From Cannabis sativa (Eukaryota; Streptophyta; Magnoliopsida; Rosales; Cannabaceae), in contig NC_083601.1 of assembly GCF_029168945.1 (NCBI RefSeq), forward strand, positions 19,310,160-19,374,159: DNA of 64,000 bases, given 5' to 3'. Below, piece after piece: positions 21,560-33,670 of the stretch. A program made the translations under genes and the position numbers. The notes beneath the pieces are model-generated. The model saw only the letters and a program-made list of their open reading frames with translations. It made no database searches and was not told the origin of the DNA. The first letter of the stretch is position 1, and the number at the start of each line of letters is the position of its first letter.

Positions 21560-23937
21560 ATAGCGTGTTGTATTAGTGCAATGGCACGATTATTAACGCA
21601 TTGGTGTATTATATGTGATATTATGTTATGTGATTATATTGTGGATGTCTTTGTTGCTTTTCTTACTGAGCCTTGGCTCATGGGTGCTTTCTGTGATGCA
21701 GACAAGGGTAAGGTCGCTTCTAGTCCACCATGAGTTGGAGGGCTTGCATGGACGATGTACATGTTCCGACTTATGTGACCTGTGGTATAGGTGTTGGGTT
21801 TTATGCCCTAAATAAAACTCCATTTCAATGTAATCTATTTTATTCAACATTAATAAAGAAACAGAAGTATTTTTCATTCATTTGTGTATGTTTTGGTTCA
21901 CCTTATCAATTGCTTGTCTATTTGATTTATAAATTCATCTGAAACCCTTTTCACATACTTGATCCTATTTATTGTGTTGTCAACACTTTGGAAAGTAAAC
22001 ATGACTATGTGAATAAAGTTTCCTAGATTTATCAGACACAGGGTTTTACTGATATGATAATCTACAAGAGTTTACTTGCATTTGGAGAAATGCTATGTTC
22101 TTTCCAGAACATTGGTTAAAGTAAAGCTCAGGTTGGATGCATGGAGTATGCATCGGAAGGGACCGATATTGAACTTTGACTTAGATTTATTAAACTTACC
22201 GTAATATCTATTCAAGTCAATATCGCCTAGTTGATCCTAGATCAAATGATCTTAATCCTGTTATGATTAGGCTCAATCTCGAGAGGCTATTCATGTTCTT
22301 TGATTTATTAGTTAAGCCTACTTTTAGGTCAGGGTGATACGTACATTTTGGGAACACGATAGTGCAATTGAGTGGGAGCGCTAACATAAACATGGAATTT
22401 ATAGCTTTTATCTGGCGAATAGTAAGTAAAGGATGATCTCCTTCGAGCTTGACCAAACGAAAATAAATGGTGGAGTACTCATTTCACATAAGCTGAAATA
22501 TCATTTATACGGGGTTAAGTGTTTTAAGGATAAAATACAGTGTAGGGTGTAATGGTAATCTAATCCCTTTACAGTGTAGATCATTCATATAGAGGATCAT
22601 TGATCAAATTAGGATTATAACAATGGATAACTAATGATGTGTCTATATGGTGGAACATATAGAGCATTCTATATACTGAGAGTGCAGTACTAAGTTCTAT
22701 GCGTGGATTCAACGAAGAATAATAAGTCAGTGAATTTAGGTTATAAATTCTTGATCTGCTTATTGGAAGCTCGGTTATATAGACCCATGGTCCCCCCACT
22801 AGTTGAGATAATATTGCTTGTAAGACTCATATAATTGGTTTTGATTAATCAATTATAATTCTCAAATTAGACTATGTCTATTTGTGAATTTTTCACTAAG
22901 TAAGGGCGAAATTGTAAAGAAAGAGTTTTAGGGGCATATTTGTTAATTATGATACTTTGTATTCAATTAATAAATATGATAAATGACAATATTATTTAAT
23001 AATTATTTATAGTTATTAAATAGTTAGAATTGGCATTTAAATGGTTGAATTAGAAAATTGGCGTTTTTGAGAAAATGAGATGCAGATATGATAAAACTGG
23101 AAAATTGCAAAAAGTGAGGCCCAATTCCATATTGCCTAGGGCCGGCCACTTTTATAACATTTATCATCTGATATTTTCATTATTTTAATACCAAATAATT
23201 CAAACCTAACCCTAGTGGAATGCTATAAATAGATAAGGCTTCAGCAAAATAACACTTTTTTTCAGAGAAAAACCTGAGCCTTCTCTCTCTAAACCCTAGC
23301 CGCCCACTCTCTCTCTCTCTTCTTCCTTAAGATTTCGAAATACTTAGTGATTAGAGTAGTGCCCACACACAGCAAGTGATACCTCAACCATAGTGAGGAA
23401 GATCGTGAAGAAAGACTTTCAGCAAGAAGGAGTTTTAGCACTAAAGAAGGAGAGAAAGAGATCCAGGTTCAAATCTTGATAATACTCTGCGACAGAAAGG
23501 ATACAAGGGTTAGAGATATGAACGGAAGGAGTCATATTATTCCGCTACACCCAATGTAAGGTTTCTAATACTTAATATGTGTTTATTTCATAATCGTTTT
23601 AGAAGTTCATATTTAGGGTGTTAATCAACATACTTGTGAGTAGATCTAAGATGATGGTAAAATAATTTCCAACAATAGGTCGTTGGAAGACTTTTGTGTA
23701 AAGTATGATTTTACCGTTGAGGTCAGCTTTTGGTGTAAACAACTTGTAATATTTTGAGAAAAGATTTTACGGGATCCCGATCATGTAAATATTATTTTGT
23801 TTTAAAGTTTAAATTATTACAAGTTTGTTTTAATTTATCAGTTATATTATTTAAATTCACTTGGCTTATCAGACCCTGATTATCGATATTAGAATAGTAA
23901 CACATGGCGTACCTAGCTAATTAGTTAGGGTGTTACA
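21560..23937 (+). mobile_element. Old gypsy-type LTR remnant, split by solo LTR B
   Basis: Sequence on the two sides of solo LTR B (21560-21791 and 23675-23937) joins into a stretch with the look of a plant gypsy LTR. It includes TTACTGAGCCTTGGCTCATG (about 21663), CATGAGTTGGAGGGCTTGCA (about 21729) and an end AGTTAGGGTGTTACA at about 23923-23937. No internal region is seen. The left boundary is uncertain. Confidence 0.5.
21792..23674 (+). mobile_element. Solo LTR B (TGTTGGGTTTTATGCC family)
   Basis: This 1883-bp segment starts TGTTGGGTTTTATGCCC and ends TTTCCAACA, and is flanked by a perfect 5-bp duplication ATAGG (21787-21791 and 23675-23679). It is highly similar to solo LTR A. It has a TATA-like CTATAAATAGATAA at about 23223, followed by a CT-rich leader. 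Confidence 0.93.
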
Positions 23938-23964
23938 CATTTTCTTCCTCACATAGACATTTAT

Positions 23965-24420
23965 GGCGCGTTTACTAAACTGTAATTGAAATTAGAATAA
24001 TCAATGGGAGAAATATATCGGTTTAAAATAGAAAATAATTGGAAACAATATTTTATTATGCTGTTTACTAAACTGTCTGGAAAGAAAATCAGAATCATAT
24101 TATTTTGTTTACATAACTAGGAAAGGTAATCAGAATGCTTTAATTTGACAAAATTGCCATTATTAGATAATGTAATTATTTTTCGTTTATAGATTTTTAA
24201 AGGGTTGTCCTTTTCATTTTTAATTAATAAAATTAAAATTAAAATAAATTAAGTTAGGAAAGAAAAAAGTATTCCCTTTAAAATGGGGAGAACCTTTCTC
24301 TTTGTTTTCTCTTTAATTTATGTGGGTCCTATTACTTTCTCCCTTTCCAAAATTTAGTAAACAATTTTATGAGAATCAATACTATACCATTCATTCCCAT
24401 TCCCTTTAAGTAAACATGCA
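23965..24420. mobile_element. Candidate MITE with GTTTACT ends
   Basis: The left end GCGCGTTTACTAAACTG (about 23966) and right end CCTTTAAGTAAACATGC (about 24403-24419) are imperfect inverted copies, with further internal copies of TTTACTAAACTG. The interior is non-coding. I could not define a target duplication. Confidence 0.45.
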
Positions 24421-24424
24421 ATTA

Positions 24425-25915
24425 AGGAAGATCTTGAGGAATTATTAAGCCTAATATGCTCAACCCAATATTTAAGGATGGGCATATCCTAATAAGGTTC
24501 TAACCACAACAAAAGTAATTTTAACCAAGAATATCACAAGTGAACAATATGACCTCTATTTATAGAGTTTTTACTCCCATATGAGCATAAATGACCACTG
24601 TAAAGCCCTTGAATGTTAACAACCATAAATTTGGTATTTTTGATATTAATTGGGTGATTTGAAGGAGTTTAACACATCTAATTGTATGCTAAAAAAATAG
24701 TAACTAGTTACTAGCTACCATTTTTTGCAGCTTTGGTCAATTCTTTTTTAAAGTGTTCCAAACTACTCCCACTTAATTTTGAACCATTTATACACTTTAT
24801 AAATGAATAAATAAAGTCCCCAACAGCTACATTTTCAATAGTTATCATTCATTCACATTTACAAACAATTAGTAACATGTTTTACTAATTTAAGAGTAAT
24901 AATGTAAAGAGAAAAGTTACACAATTTATGATCATCATTTCTCAAAAATTTACAACTCTTTTTTTTATGATCATTATCAACACATTTATAATTTCATAAT
25001 GCATGTTACAATTTAATAAAATTAATAATTTATCACACTTAACTATTTAATTTAAATATTATATTCTATAAAATAATAGAACAAAAATAGCTCCACCAAC
25101 TGTGTAATCCATCAACACAACCTGCTGCTTCCCTTAGTTAAGATGGATAAAAAGATTGACTTCAGCCGTCATTGGCTCCGTAGATTATCACTTAAGTGCT
25201 CACAGTGATATTCAAGCTAGGTGCAAGAATAGAACAAAAAAGAAAAAAATTAGAAAAACTAGTCCGTCGAAACCATAGCTCCGAAATTTGGGCCTTGGCT
25301 CCGTAATCTGGAGTCATGGCTCTAGAAGAGAAAATTAAGTTGAGAAGGCCCCGAGGCTGGGACTCCACCATAGAAACTGATTTCCTATTTATTTTTTTTT
25401 AATTATAATTGATTTTTGAGTTATTATGTGTTATTTATTTTTGTTGCAATAGGGGTTTCTATACGATTTTTTATTACAATTTAAGTTGCAGTGCTAGTTG
25501 CAACAGAGGTTTATAATAGAATTTCGTAAAAATACAAGAAAAAAAAAAACTATTTTAAAGTGTAAAAATAAAAAAGCCCCAAAATTTTATTAATTTTATT
25601 TATGATATTTTATTTAGTTTCCTTATTTTAAACTTTATTAATTTTTTAATTTCATATTCTTTTACATTATTTGTCTTTGTCATATAAAAATAAACTTTAA
25701 TTTATGAAAAATCCCTTTTTGTCTAATGGAAGAAACCACTCGCTTAATGCAGTTATATTTGTTGTTAGATTTTCATTGATTAATTTAAAAAAATATATAT
25801 ATTTAATTTATTGTTGTTTACTATTTTTTGTTAGTAATTTATGCTATAAATAAAAAGAAAACCTAATTTGTGAAATAAATGTAATAAATACCTAGTCTAT
25901 GGAAATAAAAAAAAA
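24425..25915. other. Intergenic AT-rich DNA, nothing recognised
   Basis: No coding motif, RNA gene or defined transposon end is visible. Confidence 0.4.
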
Positions 25916-25921
25916 AAAAAA

Positions 25922-27144
25922 GGGAAATTTGCGGCAAAAGTCCTCAAAAAGTTCAGTTTGATACAGATAAGTCCCCAACCTCGAAAAATAGCGGCAATAG
26001 TCCTCAAACTCATGTTTTTTATTTGTCCGTTAGTCCTAATTTTAACTAAGCTGTTTACTTTTTTAAAATTATCACGTGTCGAAATATTATTGGTCCAAAT
26101 TATTATTTTAATTTTAAAAAATAAAAATAAATAAATAAATAAATATATTATTTAAAAATGATTTTTTTTTTTTTTTTTCTTTCTTCTTCTTCATCTTCTT
26201 CGTCTGCCAGAGACCTTAAAAAAAAAAACCCTAAATCTCTAACCAAAACCTCCTCAGCTGCCAGAGACCTCTCTCCCTCTCTCTGTTTACTGTCTTCAGT
26301 GACCCTCACCCCTCTAGTACGATAACCCAAAATACCCAGATGGAAACAATCACAGGTGCTCGTCTTTCTCTCTCTCATTTTTGCACGGTTTGACCGGCTT
26401 CCTTCACTATCATGAACCCAGATGAAAACAATCACAGGTTTCCTCGTTGATGGTCCTCTCTCTCGTCTCTCTGTTTCTTTCTTTCGTTAATGCCCAAATT
26501 TCTTACGGGTATCGGTGGTGGCAGCCAAAACGCCCATTATATTTGAGTTCCTAAGCTAAGAGTCATTCTGTGTCCGTGTTTGTGTGTGTGCAAGTGGACA
26601 GAAAAAGCTCTATACCTTCGACAAGGTTTTGTATTTAGCTGGGTTCTAGGTTTGTGGTTGACGGAAAGTTGGTGTTGGTGGCTGCCATCGACGAAAAAGA
26701 ACAAAGGCGAAAGGAGAAAGGAGGAGGAAGAAGAAGAAGAAGAGAAAGGGTTGGGGGTTGGTGGGTTTCTGACAGTGAGAAGACGAAGAAACCGAAGAAC
26801 CTTGTTCACAAGGTTGACGAAGCAGACGAAGAAGAAAACGAAGCAGAAAACGAAGAAGAAGAAGAAAAGAAAAAGAACAAAAAAAGAAAAAGAAAAAGAA
26901 AAAAAGAATTTTTTTAAAAAATTATTTATTTATTTATTTATTTTTATTTTTTAAATTAAAATAATAACACCCACCAATAATATTTCGACACGTGGCATTT
27001 AAAATGGGTTTAACGGATTTGTTAACTTGGAGACCAATGGACAAATAAAAAATATCAGCTTGAGGACTACTGCCGCTATTTTTGGAGGTTGGGGACTTAT
27101 CTGTATTAAACTGAACTTTTTGGGACTTTTGCCGCAAATTTTCC
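25922..27144. mobile_element. MULE-type element 1 with long TIRs
   Basis: Both ends carry inverted repeats of about 150-180 bp. The left begins GGAAATTTGCGGCAAAAGTCC and includes GTCCCCAACCTCGAAAAATA and CACGTGTCGAAATATTATTGG; the right is the inverted counterpart ending GGACTTTTGCCGCAAATTTTCC. Long TIRs of this size are typical of Mutator-like elements. The flanks are poly-A, so a 9-bp duplication cannot be judged. The interior (26160-26900) encodes no transposase; it has CTT/GAA-rich tracts and a directly repeated segment around CAATCACAGG (26348 and 26428). A second element with the same ends is at 33671-36451. Confidence 0.82.
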
Positions 27145-27149
27145 AAAAA

Positions 27150-27589
27150 ATAAAAACTTTTTTTTAAAATTTTGACGTAAAAAAATAAATGAAATTTAAC
27201 TAGCAAATGATTGGAAAAAATATCCTTTCAAAAGGAAAATGATTGGGAAAATATAAGAATAATAAAAGGGAAACGAGGAATAATTAGCTGTCAACCGTAA
27301 TCAACACATCATCCAATAGGAAACCAAGACTATGCATAGTAATAAAGTCAAAGGAAGGGCATAGTTGTCTTTTCATTAAACCAGCCAATCAACATGCAGA
27401 TAGCTTAATCAGCTGGCGAAAAAAAGAACAAGCTTTAGTAGATTAAAATATTACAAATGGAATAAAAAATATATATAAATAAAAAAGAAGCTGTTGAAAA
27501 GTATTTAATGTATTTTCTTGATTATTTAATTTCATATTTAAGACAAGAAAAGAAATAACGAAAGAGTCAATTTTTTGGAGCTTTCGATT
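27150..27589. other. Promoter-proximal DNA upstream of the L18ae-like gene
   Basis: This is AT-rich DNA between the MULE and the probable first exon of the plus-strand gene. No specific element is identified. Confidence 0.35.
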
Positions 27590-28373
27590 GTTTATTGCCG
27601 AAGCTGAGCCTTTGCTTACCATGTAAAACACCCCTCCGATTACAAAGACTCCACTTTTCGATTCTGATCTGTAAAGACATCTACTGAAATCCTCAGAATT
27701 CTGCAAATCACAGGCAAGTTCTTCTCTCTCTCTCTCTTTTTTTTTTTTTTCCATTGATTTTTCTTTTTCAGAAAGTTTATTTTTTTTTTTCTGAGAAATT
27801 AGTTTAATAAACATGTTCTTCGAATAAATTTTCGTTTTCCCGGCAGACCCTTGAGTTTTTCTTTTCAATTTTGTGTTAATGAATTTAGATGGAATTCGCT
27901 GGGTCTTACACACATCCAGTGGATTAATTTTCCTTTGAATTTTCTTGGGTAATTTGGTAACGGAATGACTTTAAAATTGAAACAGTGAGAAGAATCCTTT
28001 GAAGTTTGCTACTCAATTTTTTTTTTATTTGGGCAGGAGTACTTAGAGTCCTGATGAACTGAAGATTGTCTTTGTTGCTAGATAAAATTAAGCATATGCC
28101 TGTTCTTTTGTTTTCTTTTTGGTTTGTTATGTTAATAATATATGTGTACATAGCCACTCTTTTGTGAAAAGAAATTAATCCAATTGTTTCTATTTATTTA
28201 ATCTCAACAATCCACATAAAACATGTGAAATTTGGGCGATTTATAAACCAAAAGATTTTCAAGAATGAGTAGATATGACATACTAATTCAATTTTCTTGA
28301 TTCAGGGGTACTAAGAGGAGTAAAATAGAAGTGAAGACATTGAACCTGCCTGATACATCTCCTCCAAAAACAG

Positions 28374-29649
28374 ATGGATCAAAGTAAAAGCTTTTCTTCA
28401 TTTCTGGGTTTCTTGCTATAAATATAATTGTGCATCCACTTAAATGTAGCTCAAGAGATTGAGCTTGTGTTTATTGTTATTTATAAGAATATAGTTATGT
28501 ATTTTTTAAATTAGAATTCATGATTGTCACTTCAGACTACCTTGGTGTGGTGATTGTGTATAAGTTTAAGTTAAACCCCTAGCTGGGTTTAAGGGTACTC
28601 TTTCTTGTGAATAAGAATAAGAAACTTACAACTTTGGAGCAAGTATTATGCTTAAGAAGTTGGCAGAGTATTTTATGCATATGTTAGGTGTATTACTTAC
28701 CAACTCTTAATTCTTAAACGAGCTTTATTGGTGTTGCAGATCCAAATGTTAAGGAGGCAGAAGGACTGAGGAATGGGGTTGAGTTGGTGAGATCGGGGTC
28801 TGATAAGCATCTTGATCGCTTACGACCCTCATCTCGATATTATTCAATGTTTAAAGGTATTGTTCCTATTTGGACTAAAACTACTTATGTACAACTGATC
28901 AGTTTTGTGTGCTTGGAAAATTTGTTCCTAGTAGTTATGTTTCTTCAATTGTTTGAACAAGTACGAATAAAAGTTACTTTAAATCCAATCTAGTTCTAGT
29001 TATTTAAACTTTCTCTAAAACCAATCAACATGCAAACACATATCTTCAATCAATAAACAAGGTTTAAATATGAACTTGGTCTTTCTTTATCGAGTGTTAA
29101 TCCAGACATGTGAGAGGTAATTATGGTGATGGTAGGGCAAGCAGTAACAGATGCTGCAGATTGGGACAAGGGCAAATATTCTCTGATCAGAGACATAGAG
29201 GACTTACAGAGCGGGCTATACGATAAACCCCTCCCTTGCTTTGGCTGTGGAGTTGGATGGTTTTCGTGAGTTTCTCTAATCTCTCCGTTTCCCTTTCCAG
29301 ATCATGTTTTCACCTTTTCTAGCTCTAACTTATTTCATGGCAGTTTTCTTTTTGGCTTTTTGTGCCCACTCATGTGGTACTATGGCACATTCCTGTATTT
29401 CGGCAATCACTACCGCAAGGATCCCCGAGAGCGAGCTGGACTAGCAGCCTCTGCCATTGCTGTAAGTTGTTCTCAGCTAATACACATTCAAGTTTTTCTT
29501 ATGCACAGTAGTATATTACTTTTGGCTTCCCTTTTCTGTTGATTTTCCCAGCCTTGAAAGTGACAAACTGATATAGTGATCTAACATGATTGCAGGCACT
29601 AGCTTGCTCTGTTATCATGTTGACTATTGTAGTTATGCAGCTATTCTAG
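28374..29649 (+). CDS. Ribosomal protein L18ae-like family membrane protein
   Basis: Five coding exons join in phase to 429 nt (142 aa): 28374-28383, 28740-28856, 29136-29265, 29344-29461, 29596-29649. A non-coding first exon probably ends near 27713, with an intron to 28305; its donor looks like the rarer GC type (AG then GCAAGT). Only ten coding bases sit in the exon with the ATG. The protein has a polar N-terminal half, then LPCFGCGVGWFSFLFGFL (residues 75-92), WYYGTFLYF (97-105), a basic loop HYRKDPRERAG (108-118) and a second hydrophobic segment (119-139). This CCG-GWF plus two-helix layout is that of the plant L18ae-like family, named by weak similarity to a ribosomal protein but predicted to be membrane proteins of unknown role. 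A ribosomal function should not be assumed. Confidence 0.9.
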
Positions 29650-29769
29650 CAAATTATCAGTCCAATCCTATTTTGCTCCCAACGCCTTTGCAAACATCAA
29701 GAAAGCAAAGTCACATTGGAGGAGACAATTTAGACAATGAGTTCATGCCAGGAGAAGGAAATAGATAAT

Positions 29770-30640
29770 GGAAAAATTTGTAAAGACACCAAAATAGTTA
29801 CCAAAAATTGAGATTTGTCACATGTGTATACCGACAGCTTCGATTATGAGTACTCTTGTTTGGTTTACCCTCTCTTTTTCTTACTTTATATGATTGTCAT
29901 TGACTCATATATATATAAGAGAAAATCTCTGTTAATGTTACAATTTTTATGTGTTATTCAAATAAGATTACAGTAAAGTTTTTGCCATTGTCTAAGTTCC
30001 TGGCCGAACTACAAATAAAAATGAATGAATTAGAATTGCTTCACCTTTTATTTGGTGAATAAACTTTTTAAATTAGATTGTTTCTCTAAGTAAAAGCATT
30101 ACAGATATCATTCATCGTGTAAATTTTGTAGTGAAACTCAATTTCCTAATTGTAAACATAACCCATCTTGGATTGTGCACGTAAATAAATACAAGAGTCA
30201 TCGCCATCATCATTATGTTCTATCATGATACTAAATTCTTTAGTGGAAAATCAAGCCCTCCTGAATTGCAAATGCTTTAACAGACTTGGATTGTGCACGT
30301 ATAACAGCTTGCCTTGGAGTCTATGACCACAAAATCCGACAGTTCAGAATATACGCAAAACTCACAACTCATTTTAACATGAATCATCGAATATGACAAT
30401 AACAATGGCTTGTTCATAATAACAATAATTATAATACTAGTAACAGTTACTTTCTCGGAAAGGAAAAATCAAAATTTTCTTCCATGGGAGAGACAATTGA
30501 CATAAATTCTACCCAGGACCTGAAATTCAACCTCTGTGGATGGTAAAACTAAGTTACAAATAACCCATTGGAGAAGGCAAATGGAATGGTACTGAAGAAA
30601 GAATATTAGGGATGGATTCCTTCTATTTCAATGAGACTGT
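29770..30640. other. 3' flanks of two convergent genes
   Basis: This region separates the ends of the plus-strand L18ae-like gene (stop 29649) and the minus-strand LYAR gene (stop 30645) and contains their 3' UTRs. No other gene is seen. Confidence 0.5.
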
Positions 30641-30644
30641 ACTT

Positions 30645-32731
30645 TTAATCTTTTGCTACCAGCCGGACATGCTTGTTTTCAACAGTAAATCTTGAGCTCG
30701 AATTGATCTGGAACAAGCAACAAGATAATTAACAAAGTTCATAAGGATGCCAGAGAAAATACAAGCATCGCAGAAAGAAATGGGCAAACCTTGTGCTCAA
30801 TCGTATTTTTGAATTGATCTTCATCTACTGTTATGCCAGATTCTTGAAGAGCCTTGAGAACTGTTTTTCTCAATTTCTTCATTTTTATAACCCCATCAGG
30901 ACTCTAGCACCCACCAATATACAATTAATATATCATAGAGAAAGTGCATGAATAATGTAACTAAAAGAAGTAATATCACACAAAATGTGAAAACTTATAC
31001 TTTGCTCAGTGACTCAGTCTAAGACTAGTATGCAAAGTGAAAGTCTTCTTCATAAGCCTTGATATATTTATATTATATAATTATGTGTGAATTTGCGCTT
31101 CTTTTCCTTTCTTCTTTTATTCCCCTTTCATTTTTCTTTCATAGTAATTTGTCATTGTTTTCAAATATATGCATTGGAAAAAAGATCACACTCCAAATAA
31201 AAATAAAGTGAAACAGAGAAGAGATGCAGGAATTAGAGTACATACAGATTTTAAAGCTGATGATATTATTTTCTTCCACTTGATCTTGTTCAAGGTTTCT
31301 TCACTAGCAGGGAAAGATTTTTGCTTAACATCACTCCCTGTTTTCCCTGCTTCTGTATTTCCACATTGAATCACTTCTCCATTGCCTAGAGCAACCACAT
31401 CGTCCTTGGTTTTTTTCTTCAAATTATCATCATCAGTTTTATTAGATTTTCTCTTCTTATTTGATGGTAAACTTCCATTAGTTGCTTCAACATTGATATC
31501 CTGCACTTGGGGCTCTTCCACATCTTTCTTGTCAAGCAACTCACCGTTTTGAGGGTTTTCCAACGGTGGCTTTGTTTCTGGAGCAGATTCTTCTGTCTTG
31601 TTCAGTTTCTGCTGTGCAGCATGGAAAGCCCGGGCTCTTGCTTTGTGCTTCTTTCCTTCTGCATGGAGAAGCAACGTCTGCTTACTAGTTGCATTGGTAT
31701 TGCAAAGACTGCAAATGCGTAAATACAAGACCAAGAAGAGCAGTCACATACCAGTTATCAAACACAAAAAAGAATAAATGATCAGATGACTACAAATAGG
31801 ACGATCTTCATTTTGCTTTTTATAGAAATTGTATAAACCAATATCACAATATTTATACAGTTTGAATTCTACTCCCAACCTCTCACGTTGCAATCCTACA
31901 TCATAAAACATTTGTTCGCACATAATAAACTTAAGGGCCTACAATACAAACAAAGACTACAACAAACCAATCTAAACATAACAACATACCTACAAAACCA
32001 TGGAGGCCGTTCAGACAAGCCAACACTTATATCAAAATCTGGTTGCTGTTTTCCATCCTTGTTTGGCTTGGCAGCTGATCCGTTCGTGCCTTTCCCTTGT
32101 CCTTGTCCCTTAGGGCCATACTTTTCCTGAAATGGAAAGCAAAAACGGGCGGTATCCAGCATGGTAGGATTAGCTAAAGCTTAGCAACCAATCTTATAAG
32201 AGAGGAAATGAATAATAACAACAGCACTATAAATACAAGAAAGACATATAAAGTCAGTCAAATGAGAATAAGATCTCTAAAATCAATTGGACTAGACAAA
32301 CTACAATCTTTGAACATTGAAGACTTTTGCATTACAAGAACAAACCAATGTATACTACTATCTAAATTGTCACTTACCATCTCTGTCATGCATTGCGTAT
32401 GGCCTAGAACACTTTCCTGCCCGAATACCTTTCCGCAATCAATACAAGATAACTGCCGATTTATCAGAACCACAATAGCAATCAAGTCAGTTAATATATA
32501 GAAAATACAATAAAAACTTTTTGAGAGAAAAAAAGGTACAAGCTCTTGGCATAACGATCGAAGAATGTATTCTCAAATTCATAAATTTCAAGAGAATTCA
32601 AACATATTGCGATGAAAATACAGAATAAAACAAAGGAAAATTACCTTGGTAGCACAGCAAACCCTGAAATGACTGGGTAATTTAGGTTTCTTAAGGTTGT
32701 CTCCACAATCCTCACACTGAAACCACACCAT
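30645..32731 (-). CDS. LYAR: LYAR-type (UBA1C-like) nucleolar C2HC zinc-finger protein
   Basis: Six minus-strand exons give 939 nt (312 aa): 32731-32645, 32452-32378, 32126-31990, 31708-31246, 30903-30790, 30707-30645, with GT-AG introns and consistent phase. The N-terminus [18 protein letters not shown] has the LYAR zinc finger (Cys6, Cys9, His21, then Cys32, Cys35, His47, Cys50). Residues of exons 3-4 form a second finger ([24 protein letters not shown]) of the U1/matrin type. A long Lys/Glu/Asn-rich linker follows, then a conserved C-terminal domain ([43 protein letters not shown]). LYAR proteins are nucleolar and linked to rRNA processing and growth; the plant homologue is known as a UBP1-associated protein. 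An upstream in-frame ATG (32800) is judged 5' UTR because the family starts at MVWF. Confidence 0.95.
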
Positions 32732-32734
32732 CTC

Positions 32735-33340
32735 TAGGGTTTTCAGGATACAAAAACTGAGATAGATTGTTGAGGATGCAATTACAGTTTCTGCATCCAA
32801 CCAAGACGATGAATTGGGGGGTTTAAGAGCTTGCTAGGGTTTTGTACTTCTGTTAACCACCAACCCGAAGTTGCGATGGGGGAACTTGGCAAAAATATAA
32901 GCGTTTACAAATATAATATCAAAAATACCACAAGGAAGGGAAAGTAATTGCAAATATTTTTAATTAATTTCAAACATTATTACAATCATATTTTACACAA
33001 ATGACACTTTTATTTTTGTATCATTATTTTCTACAAAAGACCAAATATGGTTGGACTTGGGTAACTTACAAAAATACTGGAATTTTGGTTAACTTTTACA
33101 AAAATATTGTCACACAGAAATTTTTTAAAAAATACTGTGTTTTTATAAAACACCAGTAAAACATAAAGCAGTATAACTCAAAACAACAGTAAAACACTAG
33201 TAAAACACCAGTAGAACACCAGTGAAACTTAACACAGTATAATGCAGTATGAAACTTATATAAAAACACAGTAAAAAAGTAAAAAATACCGTCTGGCAGT
33301 ATTTTTATAAATAAATGGCAAAAGTTAGTATACCATGTAA
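32735..33340. other. Upstream region of LYAR gene with short tandem repeats
   Basis: This holds the 5' UTR and promoter of the minus-strand LYAR gene and a run at about 33145-33270 of degenerate copies of CCAGTAAAACA. No gene is visible. Confidence 0.5.
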
Positions 33341-33344
33341 ATTG

Positions 33345-33603
33345 AGGGATAAGTTGAGGAATATTTTTTTTTGTATTTATTAATTAAAAATACTTTTATA
33401 TTATATTTTATTAAAATCTATCTACTTTTATGAGTGAGTTACCTAATATACTTTTGTCATCCACTTAAGTATAGCACATGATTTATATTTATCTAAAGGG
33501 TATTATAGGGACATCATCCATAAAAGTGAATATATCTTAAATATATAAATAAAGGTAAAAATTAAAATAAATAAAATAAAGTGAGTATACAATGCGATTT
33601 TCA
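33345..33603. repeat. Dispersed repeat, copy 1 (copy 2 at 34360-34630)
   Basis: About 260 bp beginning GGATAAGTTGAGGAATA and ending GTGAGTATACAATGC recurs in the same orientation at 34360-34630 with moderate divergence. It is non-coding. The second copy lies inside MULE element 2, the first just outside it. Confidence 0.7.
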
Positions 33604-33670
33604 CGACTTTTGAGGCAACATGAAACCATTACAAGCCCAAGAAGCATGAGCAAGATCAAACACGAAAATT

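Noticed and set aside
26580..26954. 124-aa ORF rich in Lys/Glu within MULE element 1
   Set aside because: The charged tail is a GAA/AAG simple repeat; no family motif and no conserved partner in element 2.
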